A DNA stretch of 24,008 nucleotides from Penium margaritaceum. Lineage: Eukaryota; Streptophyta; Zygnematophyceae; Desmidiales; Peniaceae. The position numbers were made by a program, and so were the translations under genes. Below, piece after piece: positions 9,137 to 18,343 of the stretch. The DNA is taken from the NCBI GenBank assembly GCA_023375785.1, contig SZWC01015124.1, positions 36,285-60,292 of the forward strand. Reading direction: 5' to 3'. Each line of letters begins with the position of its first letter. Position 1 is the stretch's first letter. The notes under the pieces are model-generated. The model saw only the letters and a list, made by a program, of their open reading frames with translations, was not told where the DNA came from and searched no databases.

Positions 9137-9520
9137 CAAATGGTTGGGCCATTTGAGATAAATCCAATGAAAACCCCAAGTGTTGCTCGCCTTTGCCTAC
9201 AAGAACGCATAGCAATCCATCCACTCTTCCACGTCAGCAAGCTCAAGCACTATCGAGATCCCACCGAGAGATTCTCGAGCACAGATGTTGTCCCACCACC
9301 TCCAATTGAGGTGGAAAAGGGCACAAAGTATGCAATCTAGGACATCCTCGAATATCAATACCCTGGAAAAGCAACTGAGTATCGGGTCTAGTGGTATGGC
9401 TTCAATGCCATACATAACAACAGGCAACCCTATGATAACCTCTGAGACGTCAATCATTTGATAAATGGCTATTACAAGCATCACGGGCCTAAGTTTGATA
9501 ATGTGTGGGGTTGTGGCTAT
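9137..9520 (+). pseudogene. Integrase C-terminus with chromodomain
   Basis: MVGPFEI is the integrase GPF/Y motif. IHPLFHVSKLKHYRDP is the IHPVFHVSLLKPY block found just after it in chromoviruses. After a TAG at 9338-9340 the same frame continues DILEYQYPGKATEYRV, then WYGFNAIHNN and DNL, matching the chromodomain layout (ILD...YLVKWKGY...NTWEP..NL). Stops also fall at TAG 9389 and TGA 9443. Chromodomains in these elements steer integration towards heterochromatin. Parts of the aromatic cage are changed, so binding is doubtful in this copy. Confidence 0.82.
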
Positions 9521-9533
9521 AAGGGGAGGCAAA
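9521..9533 (+). promoter_or_regulatory. Polypurine tract of the Ty3 element
   Basis: AAGGGGAGGCAAA directly precedes the TGTTACGC start of the 3' LTR. This is the expected place and composition for the plus-strand primer. Confidence 0.75.
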
Positions 9534-10046
9534 TGTTACGCTCTTGGCGTACACGTGTTCCTAAACTGTGTGATTAGGCATGCTTTTACTTACATTTGTG
9601 GCTCACAATGCGTTGACTCTAGGATTCTCGGGGGGTTTAGCCAAGAGAATCTCTACAACCCGCCCTGACCTCAAATGTTTCTTCTTTGAAGGTTTTGACA
9701 TGTTGGACCACTTTCCAGAATGGTTGAAGTTTCTGGTGGGAATAGTATGGGAATTTTGATATTGTTAGGTTGACTTATTGAAGGTGATAGACTTTTGCAA
9801 AAGTGTACATAGAAACATCAAAATCCTCCAACTTCTCTTTTGAGTTGCTGGAAGCGACCACTCATGATGCAGCATTGCACTTGCCGTTTGAGAGTCCAAG
9901 ATCCAAAGCACACCTCATTATGTTTCTTGTTATTGACTACATACGCTCGACATGTTTGACGCTTGTCATCAAAGTACGCTTACTGCCGAAAACAAATATT
10001 CTATATGTCCCCAACCCTCGAATCGTCTTCTGCTCCGCATCTCATC
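9534..10046 (+). repeat. 3' LTR of the Ty3 element
   Basis: It begins TGTTACGC straight after the polypurine tract and aligns in two blocks with 736-1951, without the internal insertion found there. The last clear shared sequence is near GAATCGTCTTCTGC and CTCATC (about 10020-10046). The true 3' end may be slightly further on; the terminal CA and target duplication were not identified. Confidence 0.7.
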
Positions 10047-10218
10047 TTTGTGAACCAGCTATGTTCCATCGGCCAAAACATTTGGGGAAAGCAAAATGTT
10101 GTACGTGGTCATATAAAGTGCTTGGTTGCTTAGGTGCAAAATGCCATATGCATCGACATTCGCATCTTCTGCATCAACTTGGGAGGAGATTCCCTGAATT
10201 GTAACTCGAAATTCTGAG
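10047..10218. other. No recognisable gene
   Basis: Short flank of the Ty3 element; I see no domain or repeat. Confidence 0.4.
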
Positions 10219-10599
10219 AATACAAATCACGGAGTTTTCGCCCACATGACACTTGCACATTTCATGAGGACATGAAGTATGGAGCCTTCTGGCTGCCGAA
10301 ACATCTTTTCCATGCATTGTTTTCTATATGTAACGAAAAGGTCAGTTTTGTTCACCAAAGCTGCGAATCATATTTTAAACACTACATTGAAGTGTAGCAT
10401 TATCATGTNAATACAAATCACGGAGTTGTCGCCCACATGACACTTGCACATTTCATGAGGACATGAAGTATGGAGCCTTCTGGCTGCCGAAACATCTTTT
10501 CCATGCATTGTTTTCTACATGTAACGAAAAGGTCAGTTTTGTTCACCAAAGCTGCGAATCATATTTTAAACACTGCATTGAAGTGTAGCATTATCATGT
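10219..10599 (+). repeat. 190-bp direct duplication around the N at 10409
   Basis: 10219-10408 and 10410-10599 match with about three differences (T/G near 10237, T/C near 10327, A/G near 10384). It is non-coding. The same gap-duplication artefact pattern applies as at 6270 and 6884. Confidence 0.9.
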
Positions 10600-11330
10600 T
10601 TGATGAGTTTTCCCCCTTGTAAGGTATCTTATCTATTTTGATAGAATTTTCACTGCCATAGCCTCTTGCTTTAATGTTTTTGTGAAACTTTGAAAAAATG
10701 ATCAAATGCAGAGTAAGATCATCCAGACAAGGCGCGAACCCTACCACATGGGAAGATTTTTTCCTTGTGGCTCTCTCAATTCATTCCCTGTACATAAAGA
10801 ATGGGCTTATTCCGCCTTACCCACTGTTTGGGCCTCCGAGTTTTCTCCTGGCCACTTTTTGCACGAAATGAACACGGTACTCACTTCACACAAAAAATGC
10901 TTACTATACCCACTTTTCCCAGATCACATCATATCGTGCGTGCCGCGCACACTATTGTAAAGAATTTCATGCCACATTGGTCCGGGAGGAATTACATTCA
11001 AACAGTGGATACGATAAGAATAGTTTTTACGTTGTAATGTTTTCATACGATGTTTTCAACAACCTCTGCTATGAACCCCAACACATGTTCCGTCAAAGTC
11101 ACTGGACATGAAGCATGAGTTCATTCAAAGCATCTATTTCCAGAGAATTATGATTGACCCCTACATTACGATGTTGTTTCAGCCGAGGGTTTTCATTTCT
11201 GTTCAAGTATGAAAAGATGACATTGTATTCATACAGTTGATGTCATTCAGCTGCCTCAACACCGGACATATACCAGCACTACCATACGTTGACGTCGACA
11301 ATGTCTGAACAGAGTGTACTCCTTGCATTT
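10600..11330. other. No recognisable gene
   Basis: The frames at 10706-10960 and 10801-11037 overlap each other, have no recognisable domain and are not called as genes. The sequence is AT-moderate and contains no repeat that I can define. Confidence 0.45.
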
Positions 11331-12526
11331 ATTGTTCATGAGATGTGTTGCAAGGTGGATGTTGCCAGTTGACGTCCACAAATAAGTAGTGCCACCTGGA
11401 AGATGTTTTAAGAACAAGAAACATAATGTCAACGGCGCTCGCTCGACGCAGACGTGCCTCCCCTCGTTGGTGTTCAGGCCCCAGGTGCATGGTAGGTTGA
11501 ATTCTTTTTTCATGCCCTCGGAATGTGTTGTCACCGCTCTTATGGTTTGCGATGGTTGTTGTCATGGACAGTCAGCCCATGAAGCCTTCGACTTCCGACT
11601 TTTGGGGGTCAAGGCGGAGTTGCCAATTCCATCAACGTCGACTTGGACATCGACTCCACTTGACCCCCATTTTTTTGCATGAGGGTTCAAATGGTGTGCA
11701 ACGAAAACCTGGTCAAGCCTGTGTCCACGTTGACGACCAATGAAAACAAAATTGGGGGTCGGGTCGACCCCCGAAAGGCCGACTTTCGGAGCGATCTCGT
11801 GAGTATCTCGTACAAGATGCCTTTGGGCTCTTTGCGGCGCCGTCACATGTGCTGTCCATGCATGAGGCACACACGATTGGCATGCTGGCTCCTCTCCAAG
11901 AGCATTCATGCTCGTTAACAGCCAATGACNATTGTTCATGAGATGTGTTGCAAGGTGGATGTTGCCAGTTGACGTCCACAAATAAGTAGTGCCACCTGGA
12001 AGATGTTTTAAGAACAAGAAACATAATGTCAACGGCGCTCGCTCGACGCAGACGTGCCTCCCCTCGTTGGTGTTCAGGCCCCAGGTGTATGGTAGGTTGA
12101 ATTCTTTTTTCATGCCCTCGGAATGTGTTGTCACCGCTCTCATGGTTTGCGATGGTTGTTTTCATGGACAGTCAGCCCATGAAGCCTTCGACTTCCGACT
12201 TTTGGGGGTCAAGGCGGAGTTGCCAATTCGATCAACGTCGACTTGGACATCGACTCCACTTGACCCCCATTTTTTTGCATGAGGGTTCAAATGGTGTGCA
12301 ACATGGTGGTCAAGCCTGTGTCCACGTTGACGACCAATGAAAACAAAATTGGGGGTCGGGTCGACCCCCGAAAGGCCGACTTTCGGAGCGATCTCGTGAG
12401 TATCTCGTACAAGATGCCTTTGGGCTCTTTGCGGCGCCGTCACATGTGCTGTCCATGCATGAGGCACACACGATTGGCATGCTGGCTCCTCTCCAAGAGC
12501 ATTCATGCTCGTTAACAGCCAATGAC
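11331..12526 (+). repeat. 599/596-bp direct duplication around the N at 11930
   Basis: 11331-11929 and 11931-12526 are near-identical. Visible differences are four single bases (CATGG/TATGG after CAGGTG, TTATGG/TCATGG, GTTGTC/GTTTTC, TTCCATC/TTCGATC) and one 3-bp length change (ACGAAAACCTGG against ACATGGTGG). Open frames on both strands simply double because of it. I recognise no protein. The unit is rich in GGGGGTC/GACCCCC inverted repeats, described separately. Confidence 0.9.
11603..11789. repeat. Cluster of GGGGGTC inverted repeats (first copy)
   Basis: TGGGGGTCAAG (11603-11613) pairs exactly with CTTGACCCCCA (11659-11669). GGGGGTCG (11754-11761) pairs with CGACCCCC (11765-11772) around a 3-base loop. 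CCGAAAG (11771-11777) pairs with CTTTCGG (11783-11789). The same set recurs in the second copy of the gap duplication. Repeated GGGGGTC stems suggest termini or subterminal repeats of a DNA transposon, possibly linked to the hAT gene downstream; this is unproven. Confidence 0.65.
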
Positions 12527-12844
12527 ATTAGGGTTGTTATCTGGCACTTCCACATGGTTAGCCTAGTTGGCATCCACATCACTAGACTAGATGCAATGAA
12601 CAGCAGTGCATGAGCTGCACAATCTGGGCCACAGATCGCGGAGGAATGAATGGATGGTTGTCCCTCCCCCTCCCCTCGGGCCCTTGTGCCTCGTTTAGTA
12701 GGGAAAACGGTTGTCCACTACATTGCTCTTCCCGATTTTCTGAGCTTAGGCCCTCTGGCCGAGGGCCTTAGCTGCACCTTGCAGCACCACCATGGAGCAC
12801 TAGCCCATCAGACCTAGACCTTGGTGAGATCCACCAGCACCACC
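12527..12844. promoter_or_regulatory. Upstream region of the hAT gene
   Basis: About 320 bp without a gene between the gap duplication and the hAT start. It holds pyrimidine-rich stretches (CCCTCCCCCTCCCC near 12663) and no clear TATA box. A promoter would be expected here, but I cannot point to specific elements. Confidence 0.3.
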
Positions 12845-13285
12845 ATGTCTGGTGGATCTCGGACGACATCTTCGGCCAGCCAGGGCACCTCCTCTGGCAC
12901 GCTCCCTATCCTCACAGGGGACTTTCTCGTGCGTGCCCTCAGCAAGTTCTTCAAGCCAGTGCCCACAGAAGCAGGCTATCCTGGCTTCTTCTGTGGTGCA
13001 TGTGGTACCACCTACTCTGGTGGCAGTGACCGCATGCGTGGTCACTACGGCGCTCCTGTGGGAAACGTCAAGAAGTGCAAGTATGCTCCAGGAGCAGCAC
13101 GTGCGATGCTAGGGTTGCTCCCTCTTCCCCTTCCAGATGGCTTCAATGGTGCGGACGAGGTGTTGTTCAAGGGGGAGGGCTCGGCATGGGGTACGAGGGA
13201 AAGCCCCGTGAACTGGTTGGACCTCCACCAGGCACGGCAGAGTGAGCAGGCACGAGCAGCAGTTGGTGTGCAGCAAACGCCTGGT

Positions 13286-13288
<3 letters not shown>

Positions 13289-13351
<63 letters not shown>

Positions 13352-13360
13352 CAGCAGCAG
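13289..13360 (+). repeat. In-frame CAG repeat encoding polyglutamine
   Basis: One CAA, then 19 uninterrupted CAG codons (13292-13348), then CAT and three more CAG. It separates the zinc finger from the catalytic core of the hAT protein, where a flexible linker is tolerated. Pure CAG of this length is prone to slippage. Confidence 0.95.
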
Positions 13361-15040
13361 CTAGCAACTTCTCAGTCGTGCAATGCCCCTTCTTTCAGCC
13401 CTATCTTCACTGGCAATCTGGCCTCGGCAGCCTCCCTCAGCTCAGCAAGGCAGAGCTTGATGTCAGAGCATCTTGCAAACGCTGACAACTTGCAGTGCCA
13501 GAAAACATTCTTAAAAATCATGGCCAAGAACGCCTTACCCATCTCCTTCTGCCGGGACTCTTGCGTGCTGGAGCTTGTGGAGGATTCGCGGAAGACAACA
13601 GGGGGTTTCAGGTTGCCAAGCAAGGACAGGGTGAAGGAGGTAATTCTCCCTGCACTGGACATGGAGCTTGCTGAGATGGAGGCGCCACTGCGGAGCGGGT
13701 GGGACATCTTCGGCGTCTCCCTCAGGGTGGACAAGTGGAGCGACATCCAGATCCGCCCCATCTACTCAGCCATGGCCTCCAATGCCGAGGGGGTTGCTCA
13801 CCTGTTCAGCCGTGACGCGAGTGGCTTGGTCCGTGACGCTAACCATGTGGCTTGCGTCATTGACCAGGCCATCACTGAGGTGGGACCTGAGAAGGTAATC
13901 CTGGTGATCACGGACAACGCAAGCACTAACAAGAAGGCGTACGAGGCTTTGCGCGTGAAGTACCCAGCAGTCTTTTTCACTCACTGTGTCTGTCACACTC
14001 TCGACCTGTGCCTGAAGGACTTAGGGAAGACGGAATGGGGGCAGGCTGTCATAAGCAAGTGTGAGAAAGTGGTGACGTTTTTCAGGAACAAGGATCTCTT
14101 GAGGTCCTGGCTGAAGTCAAAGTCCAGGGGCAGGGTGCTCCTCCATCTGCTGCAACACGTTTTGCATCTGTCCACAGGATGCTGAGCCGCCTCTTGGACA
14201 TGAAGGATGTTTTGCAAAAGCTAGTGGAAAGTGAAAAATGGCAGCAGATGGGAGATGGCAGGGACGCTGGCTGGAAAGCAAAGAAGAAGGAAGTGCGCCG
14301 CATTCTCAGGATGGGTGTGTTCTGGCTCCAGGTGAAGGCATTGATGAAACTCATGATGCCGTTTGTGCTTGCATTGCGCAAGGCTGATGCTGCTGGTGGA
14401 ACTGCAGGCAGTGTGTACGAGATCCTGCTGGATACAACAGAGGCTGTGCGCAAGCTTGGGCTTGTACGTGGATACAAACGTGCACCGTGCAACCGAGCAT
14501 GGATCAATTTTGCATTGGATTGGCTGAGGTGGCGGTGGGATAACCACATGAACTGTCCTGTTTTTGCTGCTGCACGTCGTGTGCATCCGATGCACTTTGG
14601 GCACAAATTTGACGGTGACGAGAAGATGGTTGAGGCATGGAACGTGGTGGTTGCGGCCCTCGTGCCTGAGAAGGATGTTGAGGCTCTTGAGAAAGAGCTA
14701 GAGGGGTTGGAGAACGCACGGGTGACGTGCGACAATGACCCCTCTCGCGCCAAGGACATAGAGAAGGCAAAGGCAGCAGTGCAACAGGTGGTGGCTGGCG
14801 ACATGCCAGTTTTCCGCTGGCATGCTAGGTTCATGACAAGTCTCCCTCTTCTCCTTGCATTCTCCATGAGACTGCACGCACAACCATGCAGTTCCTCGGC
14901 ATGTTCTCAAAGCATGAGCTGGTGCAGACAGCACGACGCAACAGGCTGAAGGTCAGTACACTGAAGCTCCTGGTGCGGGTCAATGTCCGCTTCAACAAGC
15001 TGTCAACAAGAAGAAGGCACGCACCCTCACTGTCGACATC

Positions 15041-15526
15041 TTGAAAGCAACAACGGTCAAAGAAGCTGAGAGTGGAAGTGAAGCAGATGGCGAGATTGAT
15101 GATGCAGACGACAGAGACGGAGAGGACTGGGTGTGGGACCCCCTCATTGCCGATACCGGTAATGATAATGAGGTGTGGTTAGAAGAAATAGGTGCTAGTG
15201 GCGAGGGTGCTGAAGCTGGAGCAGGAGCTGCTGGTGCTCTTGCTGGAGATGACGCAGGTGGTGAGGGTGCTGAAGCTGGTGGTGTAGGAGTGGTGGCATC
15301 AGAGGAATAAGAGGATTCTGACGATGATGTTGAGGAGGACATGGAGGGGGATGATGATGATAGTGAAGGGGTAGAGGAGGTAGAGGAGGTTGAGGAGGAG
15401 AAGCTGACAGTAGAGAAGAAAGTTGGAAGGATTCTGCAGCTTGGCGTGCGGAAGCGAAAGGATGTGGAGGCAGCTTTGGAGTTGGAGCAAGCTGCAGCAA
15501 CACTGGGGGCGACAATGGAAGTGTAG
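15041..15526 (+). pseudogene. Acidic tail segment of the hAT gene
   Basis: In one frame the sequence reads an Asp/Glu-rich region (EIDDADDRDGEDW), a Gly/Ala/Glu low-complexity stretch, an in-frame TAA (15308-15310), then DSDDDVEEDMEGDDDDSEGV and EEVEEVEEEK and a Lys/Glu helix-like part ending at TAG 15524-15526. The upstream in-frame bases give KKKARTLTVDIL, a basic patch linking to the dimerisation region. Such acidic tails follow the hAT dimerisation domain in some plant elements. The function here is unknown. Confidence 0.6.
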
Positions 15527-15801
15527 CAACTGCTGGTGTAGGTGGTGGGAATTTTTCAAGTCCATCTACAACCACAGCATCTGCAGCTCGTCCTGCTTCT
15601 GCCAGGGCCATAGGGCAGCTAGACACATCTATCATGGGTGGTTCATCCAAGGCAGCTGCTGCTAGAGCAGCTGCTCTGAAGATAGCTGCAGCTGCCAAGG
15701 CTGCTGCCGTAAAGGCTGCTGCTGCCAAGGCCAATGCTAGCAAGGCTGCTGCTGCCAAGGCTGCTGCTGCCAAGGCTGGCAAGAAAGCACGCATGAAATG
15801 A
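15527..15801 (+). pseudogene. Lys/Ala-rich, H1-like tail of the hAT gene
   Basis: In the frame ending at TGA 15799-15801 the sequence reads Ser/Thr/Ala-rich residues, then AARAAALKIAAAAK and several AAAAK repeats, closing with AGKKARMK. This composition resembles histone H1 C-terminal tails and would favour nucleic-acid binding. The short ATG frame in this region is in a different frame and is not preferred. It could alternatively be a separate small basic protein, but no ATG with good context lies close upstream. Confidence 0.5.
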
Positions 15802-16513
15802 GGATATGTCTGTACTGTGAAAGTTCCAATGCAATCTTACTTGTTCTCAAAGTCCAGTTTCATTGCCAAGCATTCAAGCACTTTCCACATTCAGCTTTGT
15901 TCAATGATTTCCATGAATGAGAATCCATAGCATTTTATGGATGCTTGGACTGTATGAGAGTAGATAGAATGACTTGCATGTGCATTGTCTGAAAGGCAGG
16001 ATGTAGAGGCATAACGTGAAGAAATGCAAGGTGGAATGGTCTAGGCACTTCAATAGAAGGGAATATGTGTGTGTTACTCAGCACGTGAACCAACATGTAA
16101 GTTCAAAAACACCTACAAAGGGACATGTTCTGTGAGACTAGGTGCAATTTCTGGCATGATTAAGTGCATATGAAGAACTGACTTTGACCGAATTTTGCCA
16201 ATATGGCGACGTCCGACTTTCGACTTTTGACTTGGGGCCGACTTCGACTCGGAAAAGTTATCATGGCAGTCAGCCAACCACCATGCGATGACAAAGGTCT
16301 CTCTCATCATCTGCAAGGGTCGTGACTGTTGAGCCATTGTTCATGCCTCATCGTCATGTCCTACCAATTCTGCCGCATCGTCATAGCAGGAGTCTTTCTC
16401 TAGGATAGCTCTTGTCTTCCTGCTGACAACGGGTGGATTTGTCAAGTTTAGATAGTGGGTGGGATGCATACTAGGACTCATGGGTTGCGTTGTTTTACCG
16501 ACATTTGGCCACC
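15802..16513. other. Intergenic region between hAT and MULE
   Basis: No gene is visible. Near 16200-16280 lies a block of repeated CGACTT/GACTTTTGACTT motifs, plus TCATGGCAGTCAGCC, which resembles TCATGGACAGTCAGCC upstream of the hAT gene (near 11566 and 12163). These could be subterminal repeats of the hAT element, but the copies are in the same orientation and no clean terminal inverted repeat was found. Confidence 0.4.
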
Positions 16514-18343
16514 ATGGCCGCCATTCTCAACGCCTCAGGATGAAATCACCCGGATTATGACGATGACGATCCTCCCAAGGTCTTGGTCTCCCATTACCAC
16601 ACCGAGTCCTCGTTGTTTTTGACCGACTGGGAGGTGCACAAGTACACCTGTCACATCGTTGTTGTGGAGTGCATGAACCCGCTCTCTCCTGAGCGTGTTG
16701 AAGAGTGGACGATGCATATTGGAGGAATTCAACGAGTCCGTCCACTTTGTGGTTATGGTGTAGGTGGGTTGAACCCGCTAACTGTCTAGAAATGGCGTTG
16801 CATCCGAAGGGTTTGGACCATTTGCTATGTCGAAATGCGCTATGAACATGGATTCATATACACTCTTTGCATTGTAGTTGAAGAGGGTGGAATCACAGAC
16901 TCTTGTGTGTGTGGAGGGGTCCTGCTGATTGCATGGTATTGGGATGCCAACTTTCACTCGGTTCCCATGGCATGGACACTATGTGGACAAGAAAAAGAAA
17001 AATGGGCGTGGTTTGTACAGTAGCTGTCGGAGGCGTATCTGATGGCAAGAGATTGTGGCACAGCCATCATCTCCGACCGTGATGGTGACCTCCTCATAGT
17101 TGTAGCCAGCAAGCTCCCCATTGCAACACACACTTTCTGCGTACAACACATCCGTGAGAGCTTCAAGTCAAAGATGGGTAGAGTCACAGCGGGCGTACTA
17201 TGGATTCTTGCACACACCGTAATCGTCAAAGAGTTCAAGTGTGCCCAGGCTGATTTTTCAAAAGCATCAAAGCCAGGCTTGGACTACATTTTTGGCTTTT
17301 ATGCTGGACCCGGCATCCCGCTCCACAAGTGGAGCAGATTGTGCATTCCAGTGGCACGTGGCAAACACGCGACCACCAACGCGGCAGAGTCTCTAAACGT
17401 CCACATCATGGACCTGCGACACTTCGACCACTTCTACTGCTTTGCGCAATCGTATGTGTGGGTGTAGAAGTTGTTTGCAGAACAACACAAGCTTTTGCAT
17501 GAATGTGAGACCACACTCACCCCGCTCGCCGATATCAAGTTGAAAATCAACACGCAACACGCTCAAGAGTTTGACATCATGCTCATAGGACAACTCTCTG
17601 GGAATGTCTCAGACCCTAAGAGCCTCTCCGGCCGTGATGTGGAATGCAGCATGAAGTGTAGGTGCAGGCAGTGGACTGAGTACGGCTATCCATGCGAAAA
17701 TGTGGTCAGCGTCTTGCTCGATGCAAGAGTGAACCCGGAGATGTACGTGGACATACACCTCCCTCAGATGGTGTGGAAGAGGACCTGCCACCACCCCATG
17801 TCGGGGATCGATATGCACGAGCTGCAATATGCTAAGAAAGGGTGGGGCCCACCAGGAAAGAAGCAGGGTGATGGGAGGCCGAAGTCCAAGCGCAAGGACC
17901 GCTATGAGTATCGCAAGAGGGACCAATTTTGCAGCCACTACCGGTTGTCAGGAAATGCACCAAAGCGGTACACAAACCCACCGGCCCTCTCACTGGCCAA
18001 TGTTGCAGCAACTCATGCCAAACAGCTTGTAGCAGGATGCAGGGTGTGTAGTGATGGTGATCGTGGACGTAGAACTTCGATTGCAGGATGTAGCGCATCA
18101 CTGGAATAAGGTGTTCTGCACAATGTTGAACTCGTCACTGACGGGCATGATGAGGCAATTGCAGTAATACTAGGCACTGTTGTAGCATCCCATGCAGCAC
18201 CACGAACTGCTGTCGCAGGTGATGCAAGTGCAGGATCTGCTGCAACAGATGATGCAAGTGCACAAATTGATGTAGCACGTGATGCAACGGCAGCAAGTGA
18301 TGTAGCAGAAGTAGGAACTTTGGGAGCAGGTGATGTAGCATAA
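16514..18343 (+). pseudogene. MULE (Mutator-like) transposase with SWIM finger, interrupted by stops
   Basis: One frame runs from ATG 16514 (ACCATGG context) to TAA 18341-18343 with stops only at TGA 16541, TAG 16787, TAG 17021, TAG 17465 and TAA 18107. The MULE core is visible: VCGGVLLIAWYWDANF, PMAWTLCGQEKEKWAWF, AIISDRDGDLL (conserved Asp), LPIATHTFCVQHIRESFKSK and TTNAAESLNVHI. A SWIM finger follows: CRCRQWTEYGYPCENVVSVL, with the final His replaced by Asn. A basic linker then leads to CSHYRLSGNAPKRYTNP, a zinc knuckle in which three of four ligands are replaced (Cys to Tyr, His to Asn, Cys to Tyr). After TAA 18107 the same frame continues as an Ala/Asp-rich repeat tail. As sequenced it is not functional. 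Confidence 0.85.

Larger units (their letters stand above)
736..10046 (+). mobile_element. Decayed Ty3/gypsy (chromovirus-type) LTR retrotransposon
   Basis: The domain order on the plus strand is LTR-like sequence, gag-like, protease-like, RT (from 5980), RNase H (to about 8060), integrase (8245-8871), chromodomain (about 9341-9500), polypurine tract (about 9521-9533) and a second LTR-like copy from 9534. Integrase after RT/RNase H is the Ty3/gypsy order, and a C-terminal chromodomain marks the chromovirus branch. The coding part has many stops and some frame changes, so the element is non-autonomous today. The two LTR-like ends are strongly diverged, so it is old. It holds a nested TRIM (7190-7589), a small palindromic insert (4698-4748), an insertion in the 5' LTR, and two assembly-type duplications at gaps 6270 and 6884. 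Outer boundaries are approximate and I found no target-site duplication. Confidence 0.8.
12845..15801 (+). pseudogene. hAT-family transposase gene, frameshifted, with acidic and Lys/Ala-rich tails
   Basis: Transposase that would cut and paste a hAT element. I start at ATG 12845 (CACCATGT context). An in-frame upstream extension to 12821 begins with TTG and is not preferred. In this numbering a BED-type finger has Cys50, Cys53, His67 and Cys78. A polyglutamine run covers about residues 149-168. The DUF659/RNase H-like core has Asp296 (VDKWSD) and Asp357 (ITDNAS), then C381-x2-H384 with LDL. The frame shifts at about 14110-14134. The next frame carries TRFASVHRML, RWRWDNHMNCPVFAAARR and CSSSAC. 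Near 14905-14935 it shifts again to QTARRNRL and LLVRVNVRFNKL, the hAT dimerisation end. Another shift near 15000 leads into an acidic Asp/Glu/Gly tail with a TAA at 15308-15310. A last shift near 15510 gives the AAAAK-repeat tail ending GKKARMK and TGA at 15799-15801. Non-functional as sequenced, unless some shifts are sequencing errors. Confidence 0.88.

Noticed and set aside
11562..12143. 193-codon minus-strand frame across the N at 11930
   Set aside because: It joins two copies of the same duplicated unit through an unknown base. Neither copy encodes a recognisable protein.
13109..13367. Minus-strand poly-Leu and poly-Ala frames
   Set aside because: Antisense of the (CAG)19 repeat in the hAT gene.
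15643..15834. Minus-strand Ser/Leu-rich small protein
   Set aside because: Antisense of the AAAAK repeat tail; no independent support.
16200..16345. Terminal inverted repeat pairing with sequence upstream of the hAT gene
   Set aside because: The resemblance (TCATGG-CAGTCAGCC, CGACTT motifs) is in direct rather than inverted orientation and partly low complexity, so it is not called as a TIR.
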